Positions 49,229 through 58,764 of a stretch of 64,000 bases of DNA are shown piece by piece. The position numbers were made by a program, and so were the translations under genes. Origin of the DNA: Clostridium sp. AN503 (lineage in GTDB: Bacteria > Bacillota > Clostridia > Lachnospirales > Lachnospiraceae); the NCBI RefSeq assembly GCF_040719375.1, contig NZ_JBFDTP010000002.1:1178001-1242000 (forward strand). The letters are read 5' to 3'. The notes beneath the pieces were generated by a model. It saw nothing but the letters and a program-made list of their open reading frames with translations. It was not told the origin of the DNA and ran no database searches. Every line of letters starts with the position of its first letter. The stretch's first letter is position 1.

Positions 49229-49967
49229 AGGCCAGCGCTCCTCCGTCCAGAGCGTAGTCCTGCCCGGTGATATAGCTTCCGTTCGGACCGATCAGCAGTT
49301 TCGCCATGGCGCCCAGATCGGCGGTGTCGCCAAGAGCGTGCATGGGCATTCTTGCGAGGATCTTTGCGCCCCGTTCATCATCCATGATATCATCCAGCAT
49401 TTTGCTCCGGAACCAGCCGGGGGCAATGCTGTTGACGCAGATATTGTCACCGGCCCATTCCACGGCCAGGCCCCGGGTCATACCGCAGACGGCAGCCTTG
49501 CTGGTGCTGTAGGGCACCACCTGGGAGAACCCCAGATGAGCGCTCATGCTGGAAATATTGATGATCCTGCCTTTGTGCGGACTTGCTTTTAAGTAAGGAT
49601 AGCAGATCTGGCACATCCGGAATACGCAGGTCACGTTCACATTGAGTACCCGTTCAAATTCTTCCATCGGAAAATCCTGCGCCAGGCACTTGTAGGTGGC
49701 GCCTGCGTTGTTCACAAGGAAATCCAGATGTCCGTCATGACGCTCTGCCAGCTCTTTGCAGAGCTGTTCCATGGAAGAAAAATCACTGATATCCCCTTTA
49801 ATGTTAATGGTGCCAGGTATGCTTTCTCCAAAGCCTTCTTTTGTTTTGCCGGTCCGGCTGATAATATATACGGTGGCCCCGGCCTCTGCCAGAACATTGG
49901 CGATCGCCAGGCCAATTCCGCTGCTTCCGCCGGTGACAATGCCGGCGCGTCCTTCTAATTCCTTCAT
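49218..49967 (-). CDS. SDR-family dehydrogenase
   Basis: A 249-residue short-chain dehydrogenase: GIVTGGSSGIGLAIANVL (cofactor loop), NNAGAT, catalytic Ser in INISSMSAHLG, the YSTSK motif and GWFRSKM. It probably oxidises or reduces a sugar acid, as it follows the enolase-superfamily dehydratase. ATG 49967 is chosen because GAGGAGGAATC precedes it and the family start (KELEGRAGIVTGG) follows. Confidence 0.92.
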   Translation of the reverse strand: MKELEGRAGIVTGGSSGIGLAIANVLAEAGATVYIISRTGKTKEGFGESIPGTINIKGDISDFSSMEQLCKELAERHDGHLDFLVNNAGATYKCLAQDFPMEEFERVLNVNVTCVFRMCQICYPYLKASPHKGRIINISSMSAHLGFSQVVPYSTSKAAVCGMTRGLAVEWAGDNICVNSIAPGWFRSKMLDDIMDDERGAKILARMPMHALGDTADLGAMAKLLIGPNGSYITGQDYALDGGALAYGY

Positions 49968-50022
49968 AAGAGATTCCTCCTCGCTCCCTGCTGCGATGGC
50001 GCAGCGTGATGATGGCCTGTTA

Positions 50023-51138
50023 TCAAAGCTCCAGCTTGCGGTGGCTGCGGCAGGCTTTTTCAATCAGTTCCCAGTCTAATTCCACACCGACCCCGGGACC
50101 CTCCGGCGCCGTGATCACCCCGTTTTCAATGGGCAGCAGCCCCTTCATGGGAAGCTGGTAATTCTCCTCAGGGACAAAATATTCAAAGTATTCACAATTG
50201 CGGATCGCACAGCTTACATGAAGATTCACAATATCCATGTAGTTCATGGTGGTGGTGTGGATCTCGCAGTTCATGCCGAAGCCCTCAGCCATGTGAGCGA
50301 TCTTTAAGGTGCCGGTAATGCCGTCCTTCCAGCTTACGTCTGCACGGACAATATCGGCGGCGCGCTGGGCGATCACCTGCGCCACACCCCAGTGGGCCCC
50401 GCGGGTGGTCTCCGTTGCCGCAATGGGGATATCCAGGGTACGGCAAAGCTCGGTGTATTTATAGAGCTCGAAGTCCCGGAAAGGCTCTTCCAGCCACTTG
50501 AAGTTTAGCCGTTCCAACTGGCGTCCGACAGCTACGGCGTCGCCCATGGTATACTCGCCTACCGGGTCGCTCATCAGCACGTAGTCCGGGCCGACAGCAT
50601 CCCGAAGGGCCTGATGCACTTCCATGTCAAAGCTGACCGGCCCTGCAGGATGAGCCTTGTAGCCCGGGATGCCAAGGGCCTTGTAGTGAAGGGCCTCGTC
50701 CACATATTCCTGCACAGTGCCGTGAAAATTGCCGCTGGCGTAGGCTGGAAGGCTGTTGCGGTAAGCGCCTATGTATTTATAGAGCGGGAGCCCTGCTTCC
50801 TTTGCACAGATATCCCACAATGCCACATCGACCGGTCCCGGCAGATAGACAGGAAAGAAGGTTAAGTGGCGGTCGATATTCCAAAATTCATGCCAGATGG
50901 CTTCCCGGTCATGGGGATCCCGGCCCATAAGGACCGGCGCAATGTTGTCATAAAGATAGTTTTCAGTGACGGCTCCGCTGCGGGCGGCAAGACAGGTGGC
51001 GATTCCGTCAATCCCTGCATCAGTGCCAATCCGGATAACCATAACATCCCAGTCCATGGATGCCCCTCCCTGGCGTTTCTTGTCAAAAAGGCAGTGTTCC
51101 CTGCTGACCCACCAGGTTTCGAATGATGTGATCTTCAT
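50023..51138 (-). CDS. Enolase-superfamily sugar-acid dehydratase
   Basis: A 371-residue mandelate racemase/muconate lactonising family protein. It has the barrel Lys in GIPGYKAHPAG, metal ligands in MSDPVG, KWLEEPF and AATETTRG, and the C-terminal HTTTMNY. The KAHP form and genome context point to acid-sugar dehydration (galactonate/gluconate type), giving a 2-keto-3-deoxy acid. ATG 51138 is chosen for the GGAG 9 nt upstream; 51144 and 51153 are alternatives. It leads the minus-strand operon and is divergent from the TRAP operon across a gap with LacI-type sites. Confidence 0.85.
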   Translation of the reverse strand: MKITSFETWWVSREHCLFDKKRQGGASMDWDVMVIRIGTDAGIDGIATCLAARSGAVTENYLYDNIAPVLMGRDPHDREAIWHEFWNIDRHLTFFPVYLPGPVDVALWDICAKEAGLPLYKYIGAYRNSLPAYASGNFHGTVQEYVDEALHYKALGIPGYKAHPAGPVSFDMEVHQALRDAVGPDYVLMSDPVGEYTMGDAVAVGRQLERLNFKWLEEPFRDFELYKYTELCRTLDIPIAATETTRGAHWGVAQVIAQRAADIVRADVSWKDGITGTLKIAHMAEGFGMNCEIHTTTMNYMDIVNLHVSCAIRNCEYFEYFVPEENYQLPMKGLLPIENGVITAPEGPGVGVELDWELIEKACRSHRKLEL

Positions 51139-51219
51139 AATCATACTCTCCATTTCTTTTAAAGTGTTACATAGCTCTTGATTTGAATACTATCACAGGA
51201 AAATAGAAATGTAAATGCT

Positions 51220-51229
51220 AAAACGTTTT
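51220..51229. promoter_or_regulatory. LacI-type operator, divergent region copy 1
   Basis: AAAACGTTTT, 82 bp upstream of the dehydratase start. The gap 51139-51433 is very AT-rich and otherwise shows no gene. Confidence 0.6.
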
Positions 51230-51389
51230 TTATTATATAATCTACAAAATACACAAAAAGCACGAACGATATTTACAAAAAATAAGATAAAAAGACAAAA
51301 GATAAAAATATAGCCATAAAAATACATCTTAACATCAAATTTATGGACAAAAATACAATTAAAGTTTACTCTTAAAACGCAAATAAATT

Positions 51390-51399
51390 AAAACGTTTC
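51390..51399. promoter_or_regulatory. LacI-type operator, divergent region copy 2
   Basis: AAAACGTTTC, 35 bp upstream of the first TRAP binding-protein gene, a position suited to repression. Confidence 0.6.
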
Positions 51400-51433
51400 A
51401 GAAAGTGTAAAATCAAGACAGGAGGAAGGCGGT

Positions 51434-52528
51434 ATGAAAAGAAAGGTTTTAGTAATTGCGCTGGCGTCGGTGCTGGCAGTTGGGTTGACTGGCTGCGGGG
51501 GTGGGAACCAGGCGGCGGGCGGAACTGGAGCGGGGGCCGGCGCTGCAAAAAGCGGAGATGCCAAGGCGGCGGATGGGCCGCAGGCGGGCGGCGCGGCGCC
51601 GGAGATCGTATTGAAATACGCGGAACTGAACAGTGACGACAATATCAATACGCGGGTGGGGTACGAGTTTGCAAATTATGTGGACGAAATGTCAAAAGGG
51701 CGCATCAGGATCGAGGTTTACCCCTCATCTACCCTGGGAGATGAAAAAACCTGCTTAAACGCGTTGCAGATGGGCGGCGGTACGGTGGATATGTACAGAG
51801 GGAACACCAATTCCCTGTCGGACTACGGATTTAGAAAACTCAATATGTTTGGGCTTCCGTTCATCTTTACAGACCGTGAGAGCATGTGGGAGGTCCTGGA
51901 GCATGAGGAGCTTGGACAGGCTTTTCTTACAGAAGGCGCAGAGGCAGGTGCGGGTATGGTTGGCGTTTTCTATATGGACGAGGGCGCCAGAAATATGTTT
52001 ACGACCAAAACGATCGGCGGCCTTGGGGACATCCGGGATATGAAGATCCGTGTTCCTGAGACGGAACTGATGATGGATACCATGAAAGCCCTGGGCGCAC
52101 AACCGACCCCCATATCCTACAGTGAACTGTACAGCTCTCTGCAGTCAGGCGTAGTGGATGGCGCAGAGAACGGATACCCGGGGTATTCGTCCAATAAGTT
52201 TTATGAGGTGGCGCCCTATTATCTGCTGAGCGGACACACATTCAGCCCGGGCATTGTGCTGATGGCGGAGGCGAAATGGAACGCCCTCAGCCCGGAGGAT
52301 CAGCAGATCCTGCGCGATGCGGGGCAGAAAGCTTCTGAGTGGAATAAGGCTGCGATCGAGGAGGAGGAAGTGGCTATACGCAAGGACTTGGAAGACAAAG
52401 GCGTGACCATTGTGGAGCTGACCTCTGAGGATAAGGCTGCGGCCCAGGCAGCTTGCGAACCGGTATGGGCGGATTACACGGATGGGATTGAGGGGCTGCT
52501 TCAGAAGATGATCGAGGTTCAGCGCTAA
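51434..52528 (+). CDS. TRAP transporter binding lipoprotein, copy 1
   Basis: A 364-residue DctP-family protein. The lipobox LTGC has Cys21, then a Gly/Ala-rich tether, then the binding fold. IRVPET carries the Arg that usually pairs with the substrate carboxylate, and GVVDGAENGYPGYSSNKFYE lies in the second lobe. It captures an organic acid outside the cell and delivers it to the DctQM permease encoded next. Beyond the tether it is nearly the same protein as 54622-55725. Confidence 0.93.
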   Translation: MKRKVLVIALASVLAVGLTGCGGGNQAAGGTGAGAGAAKSGDAKAADGPQAGGAAPEIVLKYAELNSDDNINTRVGYEFANYVDEMSKGRIRIEVYPSSTLGDEKTCLNALQMGGGTVDMYRGNTNSLSDYGFRKLNMFGLPFIFTDRESMWEVLEHEELGQAFLTEGAEAGAGMVGVFYMDEGARNMFTTKTIGGLGDIRDMKIRVPETELMMDTMKALGAQPTPISYSELYSSLQSGVVDGAENGYPGYSSNKFYEVAPYYLLSGHTFSPGIVLMAEAKWNALSPEDQQILRDAGQKASEWNKAAIEEEEVAIRKDLEDKGVTIVELTSEDKAAAQAACEPVWADYTDGIEGLLQKMIEVQR

Positions 52529-52540
52529 GGAGGAAATGGA

Positions 52541-53056
52541 ATGAAAAAGTTTTATGATGCAGTCTATTGGCTGTTTATGTCGTTCTGCAAAATGGTTTTT
52601 ATTGCATCGATCTGTATTACTACCTGGGTGGTGTTCTGCCGCTATATACTGCACTCTACTCCGCGGTGGGGGGAGCAGGCGATCCTGATGTGCATGGTAT
52701 ATATGGCCCTGATCAGCGCCTCCCTTGCGGTCAGGACGGATACGCATATCCGGGTCATGCTGATCGATTATCTGCTGCCGAAACGGGCGATCGGTCTTTT
52801 GAAGGGGATGAGCCATGTGATGATATTTGGGTTCAGCCTGTTTATGATCATTTACGGCATCCAGTTTACGGCTTTGATGGGCAGGAGCGTGATGTCCGGC
52901 CTGGGCTGCAAGCAGAGCTTTCTGTATGCGTCGGTGCCGATCGCCGGTATCTGCATGCTGCTGATGCAGAGTGAAAAATTGTTTTTATTTGTTATGAGGC
53001 GGATGGGGAACGTGCCGGAAGCGTATCTGAAAGAAGGGGGAGGTATCAATGATTAG
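52541..53056 (+). CDS. TRAP small permease subunit (DctQ), copy 1
   Basis: A 171-residue protein with four membrane helices and the DctQ pattern (STPRWGEQAILMCMVYMALI, VRTDTHIRVMLIDYLLP). AGGAGGAAAT precedes the ATG. It overlaps the large-subunit gene by 8 bp. Confidence 0.92.
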   Translation: MKKFYDAVYWLFMSFCKMVFIASICITTWVVFCRYILHSTPRWGEQAILMCMVYMALISASLAVRTDTHIRVMLIDYLLPKRAIGLLKGMSHVMIFGFSLFMIIYGIQFTALMGRSVMSGLGCKQSFLYASVPIAGICMLLMQSEKLFLFVMRRMGNVPEAYLKEGGGIND

Positions 53057-54347
53057 TGAATCTGTGGCGATTGGAATCTTACTGATAACATTTTTCGGGT
53101 TTATTGCATTTCGCATGCCGGTGGCCTATGCGATCGGTGTGTCCAGCGTGATCACCATGGCATATTTGCGGCTGCCGCTGATGCAGGTGGTACAGCTGAT
53201 GGTAAAAGGGGTATTCTCTTTTTCTCTGATGGCAGTTCCGTTCTTCATTATTGCTGGTGAGATTATGGGGAAAGGCGGTATTTCTGATAAACTGATCGAG
53301 CTGTCGGATGCGCTGGTGGGGTGGATCCGCGGCGGACTGGCTATGGTCAATATTGTGGCTTCCATGTTCTTTGGCGGTATTTCCGGGTCTTCTGCGGCAG
53401 ATACGGCTTCGCTGGGGACTATCCTGATCCCGATGATGGTGGATCAGGGCTATGATGATGATTTTTCAACCAATGTTACGATGGCCAGCTCGGTGCAGGG
53501 CATCCTGATCCCTCCCAGCCATAACATGGTGATCTACGCCACGGTGGCGGGCACTGTATCGATCGGGCGGCTGTTCCTGGCGGGCTTCGGGCCTGGTATT
53601 TTGCTGGGGATCGCACTGATGATCTACAGCTACTATGTATCTGTGAAAAAGAATTATCCGAAAGGTGCGCCGTTCAGCCTGAGGACCCTGGTGAAAGCTG
53701 CCGGCAGTGCGGTCTGGGGGATGTTCACGGTGATGATCGTGGTTGTGGGCGTGGTCATCGGTATTTTTACGGCAACGGAGTCAGCCGCGGTAGCGGTGGT
53801 GTGGGCGCTGATCGTGTCCATGTTCATATACCGGAAAATGACGCTGAAGGATTTCTGGCAGGTATTGGAGAATGCGCTGAACACCCTCGCGATCGTTTTG
53901 ATCCTGATCGCAACCTCCTCGGCCTTTGGATGGCTGCTGACTTATCTGAAGGTCCCGGCTATTGTGTCCGGCGCGATCATGGGATTTACCACCAATAAAT
54001 ACCTGATCCTGGTGATGATGAATATCCTGATGCTGATCTTCGGGACCATGATGGATATGAGCTGCATCATTCTGGTGCTGACTCCGATCCTGCTCCCTAT
54101 AGCGACCAGCATTGGTATTGATCCGGTGCATTTCGGCGTTATCATGATCGTGAACCTGGGGATCGGCCTGATCACCCCGCCGGTCGGATCTACTCTGTTT
54201 ATTGGCGCTGCGATTTCCAAGATACCGATTGAACGGCTGTCCAGGACTCTTGTCCCGTTTTATCTGGTCATGCTGGTTGTACTGCTCATGGTTACCTATA
54301 TTCCGGCGTTTGTCATGTTCCTTCCGAACCTGGTCATGCCGGTTTAA
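53049..54347 (+). CDS. TRAP large permease subunit (DctM), copy 1
   Basis: A 432-residue protein with about 12 membrane helices. It has DctM marks such as VPFFIIAGEIMGKGGISDKL, GGISGSSAADTASLGTILIP, ILIPPSHNMVIYA and NLGIGLITPPVGSTLF. It drives sodium-coupled uptake of the bound acid. Confidence 0.94.
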   Translation: MISESVAIGILLITFFGFIAFRMPVAYAIGVSSVITMAYLRLPLMQVVQLMVKGVFSFSLMAVPFFIIAGEIMGKGGISDKLIELSDALVGWIRGGLAMVNIVASMFFGGISGSSAADTASLGTILIPMMVDQGYDDDFSTNVTMASSVQGILIPPSHNMVIYATVAGTVSIGRLFLAGFGPGILLGIALMIYSYYVSVKKNYPKGAPFSLRTLVKAAGSAVWGMFTVMIVVVGVVIGIFTATESAAVAVVWALIVSMFIYRKMTLKDFWQVLENALNTLAIVLILIATSSAFGWLLTYLKVPAIVSGAIMGFTTNKYLILVMMNILMLIFGTMMDMSCIILVLTPILLPIATSIGIDPVHFGVIMIVNLGIGLITPPVGSTLFIGAAISKIPIERLSRTLVPFYLVMLVVLLMVTYIPAFVMFLPNLVMPV

Positions 54348-54368
54348 AAGGCGGGATCATGGAATTAT

Positions 54369-54378
54369 AAAACGTTTT
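54369..54378. promoter_or_regulatory. LacI-type site after the first TRAP operon
   Basis: AAAACGTTTT located 22 bp after the dctM stop, in a 274-bp AT-rich gap that looks like a copy of the upstream control region. Confidence 0.5.
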
Positions 54379-54494
54379 TTAGTGCAAAATATACAAAAAC
54401 AGGGGGTGATATAAATAATATAGAAAGATAACGTTAAGATTTTGCAAATGAATATACGGAATAGCCAATTTTGCGTGGTGAATCAAGAACTATA

Positions 54495-54550
54495 TTGACA
54501 AAATGACAGCCATGGTATAAGCTAAAACTATCAAATAAATGAAACGTTTT
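54495..54550 (+). promoter_or_regulatory. Promoter and LacI-type operator of the second TRAP operon
   Basis: TTGACA (54495-54500) is followed at 15 bp by TATAAG (54516-54521), with GAAACGTTTT at 54541-54550, about 20 bp after the -10. A weaker AGAACGTTTC lies at 54577-54586. An operator just downstream of the start site is a usual LacI repression layout. Confidence 0.6.
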
Positions 54551-54621
54551 AGTAACGCGGAGGCATGGACTGCGACAGAACGTTTCCTACAAAATCTAAC
54601 GTTATCAGGAGGAAGTGTTTT

Positions 54622-55725
54622 ATGAAGAAGAAATTACTGGCACTCACAGTTGTATCAGCTCTGGCAGTCAGCCTGGCAGGCTGCGGCGGCGGAAGTACAG
54701 CGGCAACTACAGCAGCGGCGAAAGCGCCGGAGGCAACCACAGCGGCAGGTGCGGCAGCAGATACCACAGCAGCAGGCAGCGATGCGGCGGCAGCGCCGGA
54801 GATCGTTTTAAAATATGCCGAGTTAAACAGCGATGACAATATCAATACCAGAGTTGGATATGAGTTCGCAAAATATGTAGACGAGATGTCAAATGGACGT
54901 ATCAAGATCGAGGTATATTCCTCCTCGACCTTAGGAGATGAGAAAACCTGCTTAAACGCTTTGCAGATGGGCGGCGGCACCGTGGATATGTACCGCGGCA
55001 ACACCAATTCCCTTTCCGATTACGGTTTCCAGAAACTGAATATGTTTGGCCTTCCTTTCATCTTCACCGGACGTGACGGCATGTGGAAGGTTCTGGAGGA
55101 TGAGGAACTGGGACAGGCATTCCTGACAGAGGGTTCTGAGGTTGGGGCCGGTATGGTCGGCCTGTTCTACACCGACGAGGGCGCCCGCAACATGTTTACC
55201 ACAAAAGAGATCAAGGGTCTTGGCGATATCAAGAGCATGAAGATCCGCGTGCCGGAGACCCAGCTGATGATGGACACCATGAAGGCCCTGGGCGCTGAGC
55301 CGACCCCGATCTCCTACAGCGAGCTGTACAGCTCCCTCCAGTCCGGCGTTGTCGACGGCGCTGAGAACGGATATCCGGGATATGCTTCCAACAAATTCTA
55401 TGAAGTAGCTCCTTACTACCTGCTGAGCGGCCATACCTTCAGCCCTGGCATTGTCCTGATGGCAGAAGCAAAATGGAACGCACTCAGCCCGGAAGACCAG
55501 CAGATCCTTCTGGATGCAGGCCAGAAAGCATCTGACTGGAACAAAGGCGAGATCGATGCAGAGGAAGAAGTACTGCGCAAAGACCTGGAAGACAAGGGCG
55601 TTACCATCATCGACATGACTCCGGAAGATACTGCAGCCGCACAGGCAGCATGTGAGCCGGTATGGGCTGATTACAGCAAGGGTATTGAGGATCTGCTGAC
55701 GAAGATGGTTGAAATCCAGAAATAA
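54622..55725 (+). CDS. TRAP transporter binding lipoprotein, copy 2
   Basis: A 367-residue DctP-family lipoprotein (lipobox LAGC, Cys21). The tether is rich in Ala and Thr and differs from copy 1. From EIVLKYAELNSDDNINTRVG onward the two proteins are almost the same, including the IRVPET arginine. Synonymous codons differ throughout, so the duplication is old but the binding site is conserved. ATG 54622 follows AGGAGGAAG. Confidence 0.93.
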   Translation: MKKKLLALTVVSALAVSLAGCGGGSTAATTAAAKAPEATTAAGAAADTTAAGSDAAAAPEIVLKYAELNSDDNINTRVGYEFAKYVDEMSNGRIKIEVYSSSTLGDEKTCLNALQMGGGTVDMYRGNTNSLSDYGFQKLNMFGLPFIFTGRDGMWKVLEDEELGQAFLTEGSEVGAGMVGLFYTDEGARNMFTTKEIKGLGDIKSMKIRVPETQLMMDTMKALGAEPTPISYSELYSSLQSGVVDGAENGYPGYASNKFYEVAPYYLLSGHTFSPGIVLMAEAKWNALSPEDQQILLDAGQKASDWNKGEIDAEEEVLRKDLEDKGVTIIDMTPEDTAAAQAACEPVWADYSKGIEDLLTKMVEIQK

Positions 55726-55760
55726 TAACCACTGATCGGACGAAAGCAGGAGGAAGACCC

Positions 55761-56273
55761 ATGAAGAAGTTTTATAATGCAGTATACTGGCTGTTTATGT
55801 CATTTTGCAAACTCGTATTTATTGCATCCATCTGTATCACCAGCTATGTGGTATTCTGCCGGTATATCTTACACTCCACTCCCCGGTGGGGTGAGCAGGC
55901 TATCCTTCTCTGCATGGTTTACATGGCTTTGATCAGCGCCTCTTTAGCGGTACGGACGGATACCCATATCCGTGTGATGTTGATCGATTACCTGCTGCCA
56001 AAGAGAGCGATCGGCTTTTTGAAGGCCATGAGCCATGTGATGATCTTCGGCTTCAGCCTGTTTATGATCATCTATGGTATCCAGTTTACTATGCTGATGG
56101 GCAAGAGCGTCATGTCCGGTCTCGGATGCAAGCAGAGTTTTCTGTATGCATCCGTGCCCATAGCCGGAGTATGCATGCTGCTGATGCAGAGCGAGAAATT
56201 TATCCTGTTCTTCTTAAAAATGATGGACAAGGTGCCTGCTGATTATAAAGAGGAAGGAGGGGAAAGCAAATGA
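55761..56273 (+). CDS. TRAP small permease subunit (DctQ), copy 2
   Basis: A 170-residue protein, nearly the same sequence as 52541-53056 over the first 150 residues; the C-terminal tail differs (KVPADYKEEGG). AGGAGGAAG precedes the ATG. It overlaps the next gene by 4 bp. Confidence 0.92.
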   Translation: MKKFYNAVYWLFMSFCKLVFIASICITSYVVFCRYILHSTPRWGEQAILLCMVYMALISASLAVRTDTHIRVMLIDYLLPKRAIGFLKAMSHVMIFGFSLFMIIYGIQFTMLMGKSVMSGLGCKQSFLYASVPIAGVCMLLMQSEKFILFFLKMMDKVPADYKEEGGESK

Positions 56274-57568
56274 TTAATGAATCCATAGCGATAGCGATCC
56301 TGCTGATCTCATTTTTTGGTTTTATTGCTTTCCGTATGCCGGTAGCTTACGCGATCGGCGTGTCCAGTGTGATCACGATGGCTTATTTACAGCTTCCGCT
56401 GATGCAGGTGGTCCAGCTGATGGTAAAAGGCGTATTTTCCTTTTCTCTGATGGCAGTGCCGTTCTTCATCATTGCTGGTGAGATCATGGGAAAAGGCGGT
56501 ATCTCAGATAAACTGATCGAGTTGTCGGATGCGCTGGTGGGCTGGATCCGAGGCGGTCTGGCGATGGTAAATATCGTGGCGTCCATGTTCTTTGGCGGTA
56601 TCTCCGGTTCCTCTGCAGCAGATACGGCTTCACTGGGAACGATCCTGATCCCCATGATGGAGGAGCAGGGGTACGACGGGGACTTTGCCACAGATGTTAC
56701 CATGGCAAGCTCTGTACAGGGCATCCTGATCCCGCCAAGCCATAACATGGTCATCTACGCAACGGTTGCAGGCACCGTGTCTATCGGGCGTCTGTTCCTG
56801 GCAGGGTTTGGTCCCGGTATCATCCTGGGCGTGGCCCTGATGATCTACAGCTACTACATATCAGTAAAGAGAAATTACCCGAAGGGCGAACCGTTTTCCA
56901 TCAGGAACCTGGTGAAGGCCGCGGGCAGTGCGATCTGGGGTATGTTCACGGTGATGATCGTAGTCGTAGGCGTTGTCATCGGTATCTTTACCGCCACCGA
57001 ATCTGCGGCGATCGCAGTGGTGTGGGCGCTGTTCGTGTCCATGTTTGTATACAAGAAGATGAATTTAAAGGATTTCTGGCAGGTGCTGGAGAATGCGCTG
57101 AATACGCTGGCGATCGTGCTCATCCTGATCGCGACCTCCTCAGCCTTTGGATGGCTGCTGACCTACTTAAAGGTGCCGGCGATCATCTCCACCGCGATCC
57201 TTGGTTTTACCACCAATAAGTATCTGATCCTGATCATGATGAACATTCTGATGCTGATCTTCGGGACCATGATGGATATGAGCTGCATCATCCTGGTGCT
57301 GACTCCGATCCTGCTTCCCATAGCGACCAGCATTGGGATCGACCCGGTACATTTCGGTGTTATCATGATCGTGAACCTGGGGATCGGTCTGATTACCCCG
57401 CCGGTTGGATCGACGCTGTTCATCGGCGCGGCGATCTCCAAGATCCCGATCGAAAAGCTGGCCAAGAGCATGCTCCCGTTCTATCTGGTCATGCTGATCG
57501 TACTGATCTTTGTAACCTACATTCCGGCGTTTGTCATGTTTCTTCCGAACCTGATCATGCCGGTGTGA
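56270..57568 (+). CDS. TRAP large permease subunit (DctM), copy 2
   Basis: A 432-residue protein aligned without gaps with copy 1. Differences are mostly conservative. The two transporters may move the same acid or closely related ones. Confidence 0.94.
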   Translation: MINESIAIAILLISFFGFIAFRMPVAYAIGVSSVITMAYLQLPLMQVVQLMVKGVFSFSLMAVPFFIIAGEIMGKGGISDKLIELSDALVGWIRGGLAMVNIVASMFFGGISGSSAADTASLGTILIPMMEEQGYDGDFATDVTMASSVQGILIPPSHNMVIYATVAGTVSIGRLFLAGFGPGIILGVALMIYSYYISVKRNYPKGEPFSIRNLVKAAGSAIWGMFTVMIVVVGVVIGIFTATESAAIAVVWALFVSMFVYKKMNLKDFWQVLENALNTLAIVLILIATSSAFGWLLTYLKVPAIISTAILGFTTNKYLILIMMNILMLIFGTMMDMSCIILVLTPILLPIATSIGIDPVHFGVIMIVNLGIGLITPPVGSTLFIGAAISKIPIEKLAKSMLPFYLVMLIVLIFVTYIPAFVMFLPNLIMPV

Positions 57569-57591
57569 TAAAAGAATACTGTAAATCTTAT

Positions 57592-57629
57592 GCTGCTGTG
57601 GTGCCTTCGGGCGCAGCAGCAGTATTTTT
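57592..57629 (+). terminator. Hairpin with TTCG loop between TRAP and catabolic genes
   Basis: GCTGCTG...GCC-TTCG-GGC...CAGCAGC with an outer AATACTG/CAGTATT pairing and a T5 run. It may lower expression of the following catabolic genes relative to the transporter. Confidence 0.8.
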
Positions 57630-57646
57630 AGAAGGAGAATTTTAAA

Positions 57647-58354
57647 ATGGCTTTGTGGAAAAACGATGAAGAAATGTTCCAGCTTATGAAGGATAAGCTT
57701 TATACCCCGGTGGTGGGTGATATTCTGGACCAGATGGGATATCCCCACCAGTTCCTGCCAGCAGAGATCCGCCCGCTTGCAGCGATGGTGCCTACAGCGC
57801 CCTTTGTGAACGGGGAAGAACCGGACAACCGGCTGAAGATGGCCGGTTTTGCCTGTACCGTCCTGGAAAATGACGTGTATGGCGAGCCGGAGAAGCCCTT
57901 TGGCCTTCTGACCGAGGCACTGGACCAGTTAAGGCCCAATGAGATCTATGTAGCCACCGGCGCTCACAACAGCGCGCTGTGGGGCGAGCTTCTGACCACC
58001 ACCGCAAAGACCCGGGGAGCATCCGGCGCGGTGCTCGACGGATACACCAGGGATACGCCCCAGGTGCTGGGACTCAACTGGCCGGTGTTTGCCAGAGCCT
58101 GCTGGGCGCAGGATTCCAGTATCCGTACCTACGTGTTTGATTTCCGCTGTACCATCGAGATCGGACAGGTGACCATCCATGACGGCGACCTGGTATTCGG
58201 GGATGTGGACGGCGTGCTGATCATCCCGAAGGAAGTCTATGTGGAGGTGCTGGAAAAGGCGCTGGAGAAAGCTGCGGGAGAGAAGAAGGTGCGCAAAGCG
58301 ATCGAGGACGGCATGAGCGCGACCGAGGCGTTTGCAACGTTTGGGATATTGTGA
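57647..58354 (+). CDS. RraA-like / HMG aldolase-family protein
   Basis: A 235-residue RraA-fold protein. TPVVGDILDQMGY at the start, GALWGELLTTTAK-type loop (NSALWGELL), GASGAVLDGYTRDTPQV with the Arg-Asp pair for metal and substrate, and GDLVFGDVDGVLIIP. Members include 4-hydroxy-4-methyl-2-oxoglutarate/oxaloacetate aldolases and RNase E regulators. In this locus an aldolase or decarboxylase acting on a keto acid is more likely. AGAAGGAGAA precedes the ATG. Confidence 0.85.
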   Translation: MALWKNDEEMFQLMKDKLYTPVVGDILDQMGYPHQFLPAEIRPLAAMVPTAPFVNGEEPDNRLKMAGFACTVLENDVYGEPEKPFGLLTEALDQLRPNEIYVATGAHNSALWGELLTTTAKTRGASGAVLDGYTRDTPQVLGLNWPVFARACWAQDSSIRTYVFDFRCTIEIGQVTIHDGDLVFGDVDGVLIIPKEVYVEVLEKALEKAAGEKKVRKAIEDGMSATEAFATFGIL

Positions 58355-58426
58355 CCGCGGGGCTGCGGTAAAGCCGGGCTTGGGCCGCAGCTTGAATGAA
58401 GGGAAAATGCAGCAGGAGGAATGACA

Positions 58427-58750
58427 GTGACGGCATTTCAGATTGATTTGAAAGATAACGTGGCGACGGCCTTAGAACCGCTGCAGCCAGGCAGGATCAC
58501 ACTGCGGGGCGATTCTGCGGAGCAGTTTATGACGGCGGTGACGGAGATCCCGGCAGGCCACAAGATCGCGCTCCGTGAGATTGCGGCTGGTGAAGATATC
58601 GTCAAGTACGGCGTCCGGATCGGCCGGGCTACGGAGGACATTAAAAAGGGAAGCTGGGTCCATCTTCACAATATCCGCAGCGTATATGACGAGCGTTCCA
58701 GCCATTTGGACGCGGTGACGGGTGCGCCCAAAGACACCCGGTACGAGTAG
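58427..58750 (+). CDS. UxaA small subunit (SAF domain)
   Basis: A 107-residue SAF-domain protein like the N-terminal part of altronate dehydratase: LQPGRITLRG, VTEIPAGHKIALREIAAGED, IVKYGVRIGRATEDIKKGSW and HLHNIRS. It pairs with the large subunit that follows. GTG 58427 fits the AGGAGG better than ATG 58421, which lies only 1 base after it. Confidence 0.88.
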   Translation: MTAFQIDLKDNVATALEPLQPGRITLRGDSAEQFMTAVTEIPAGHKIALREIAAGEDIVKYGVRIGRATEDIKKGSWVHLHNIRSVYDERSSHLDAVTGAPKDTRYE

Positions 58751-58764
58751 GAGGGATGGAGCGT

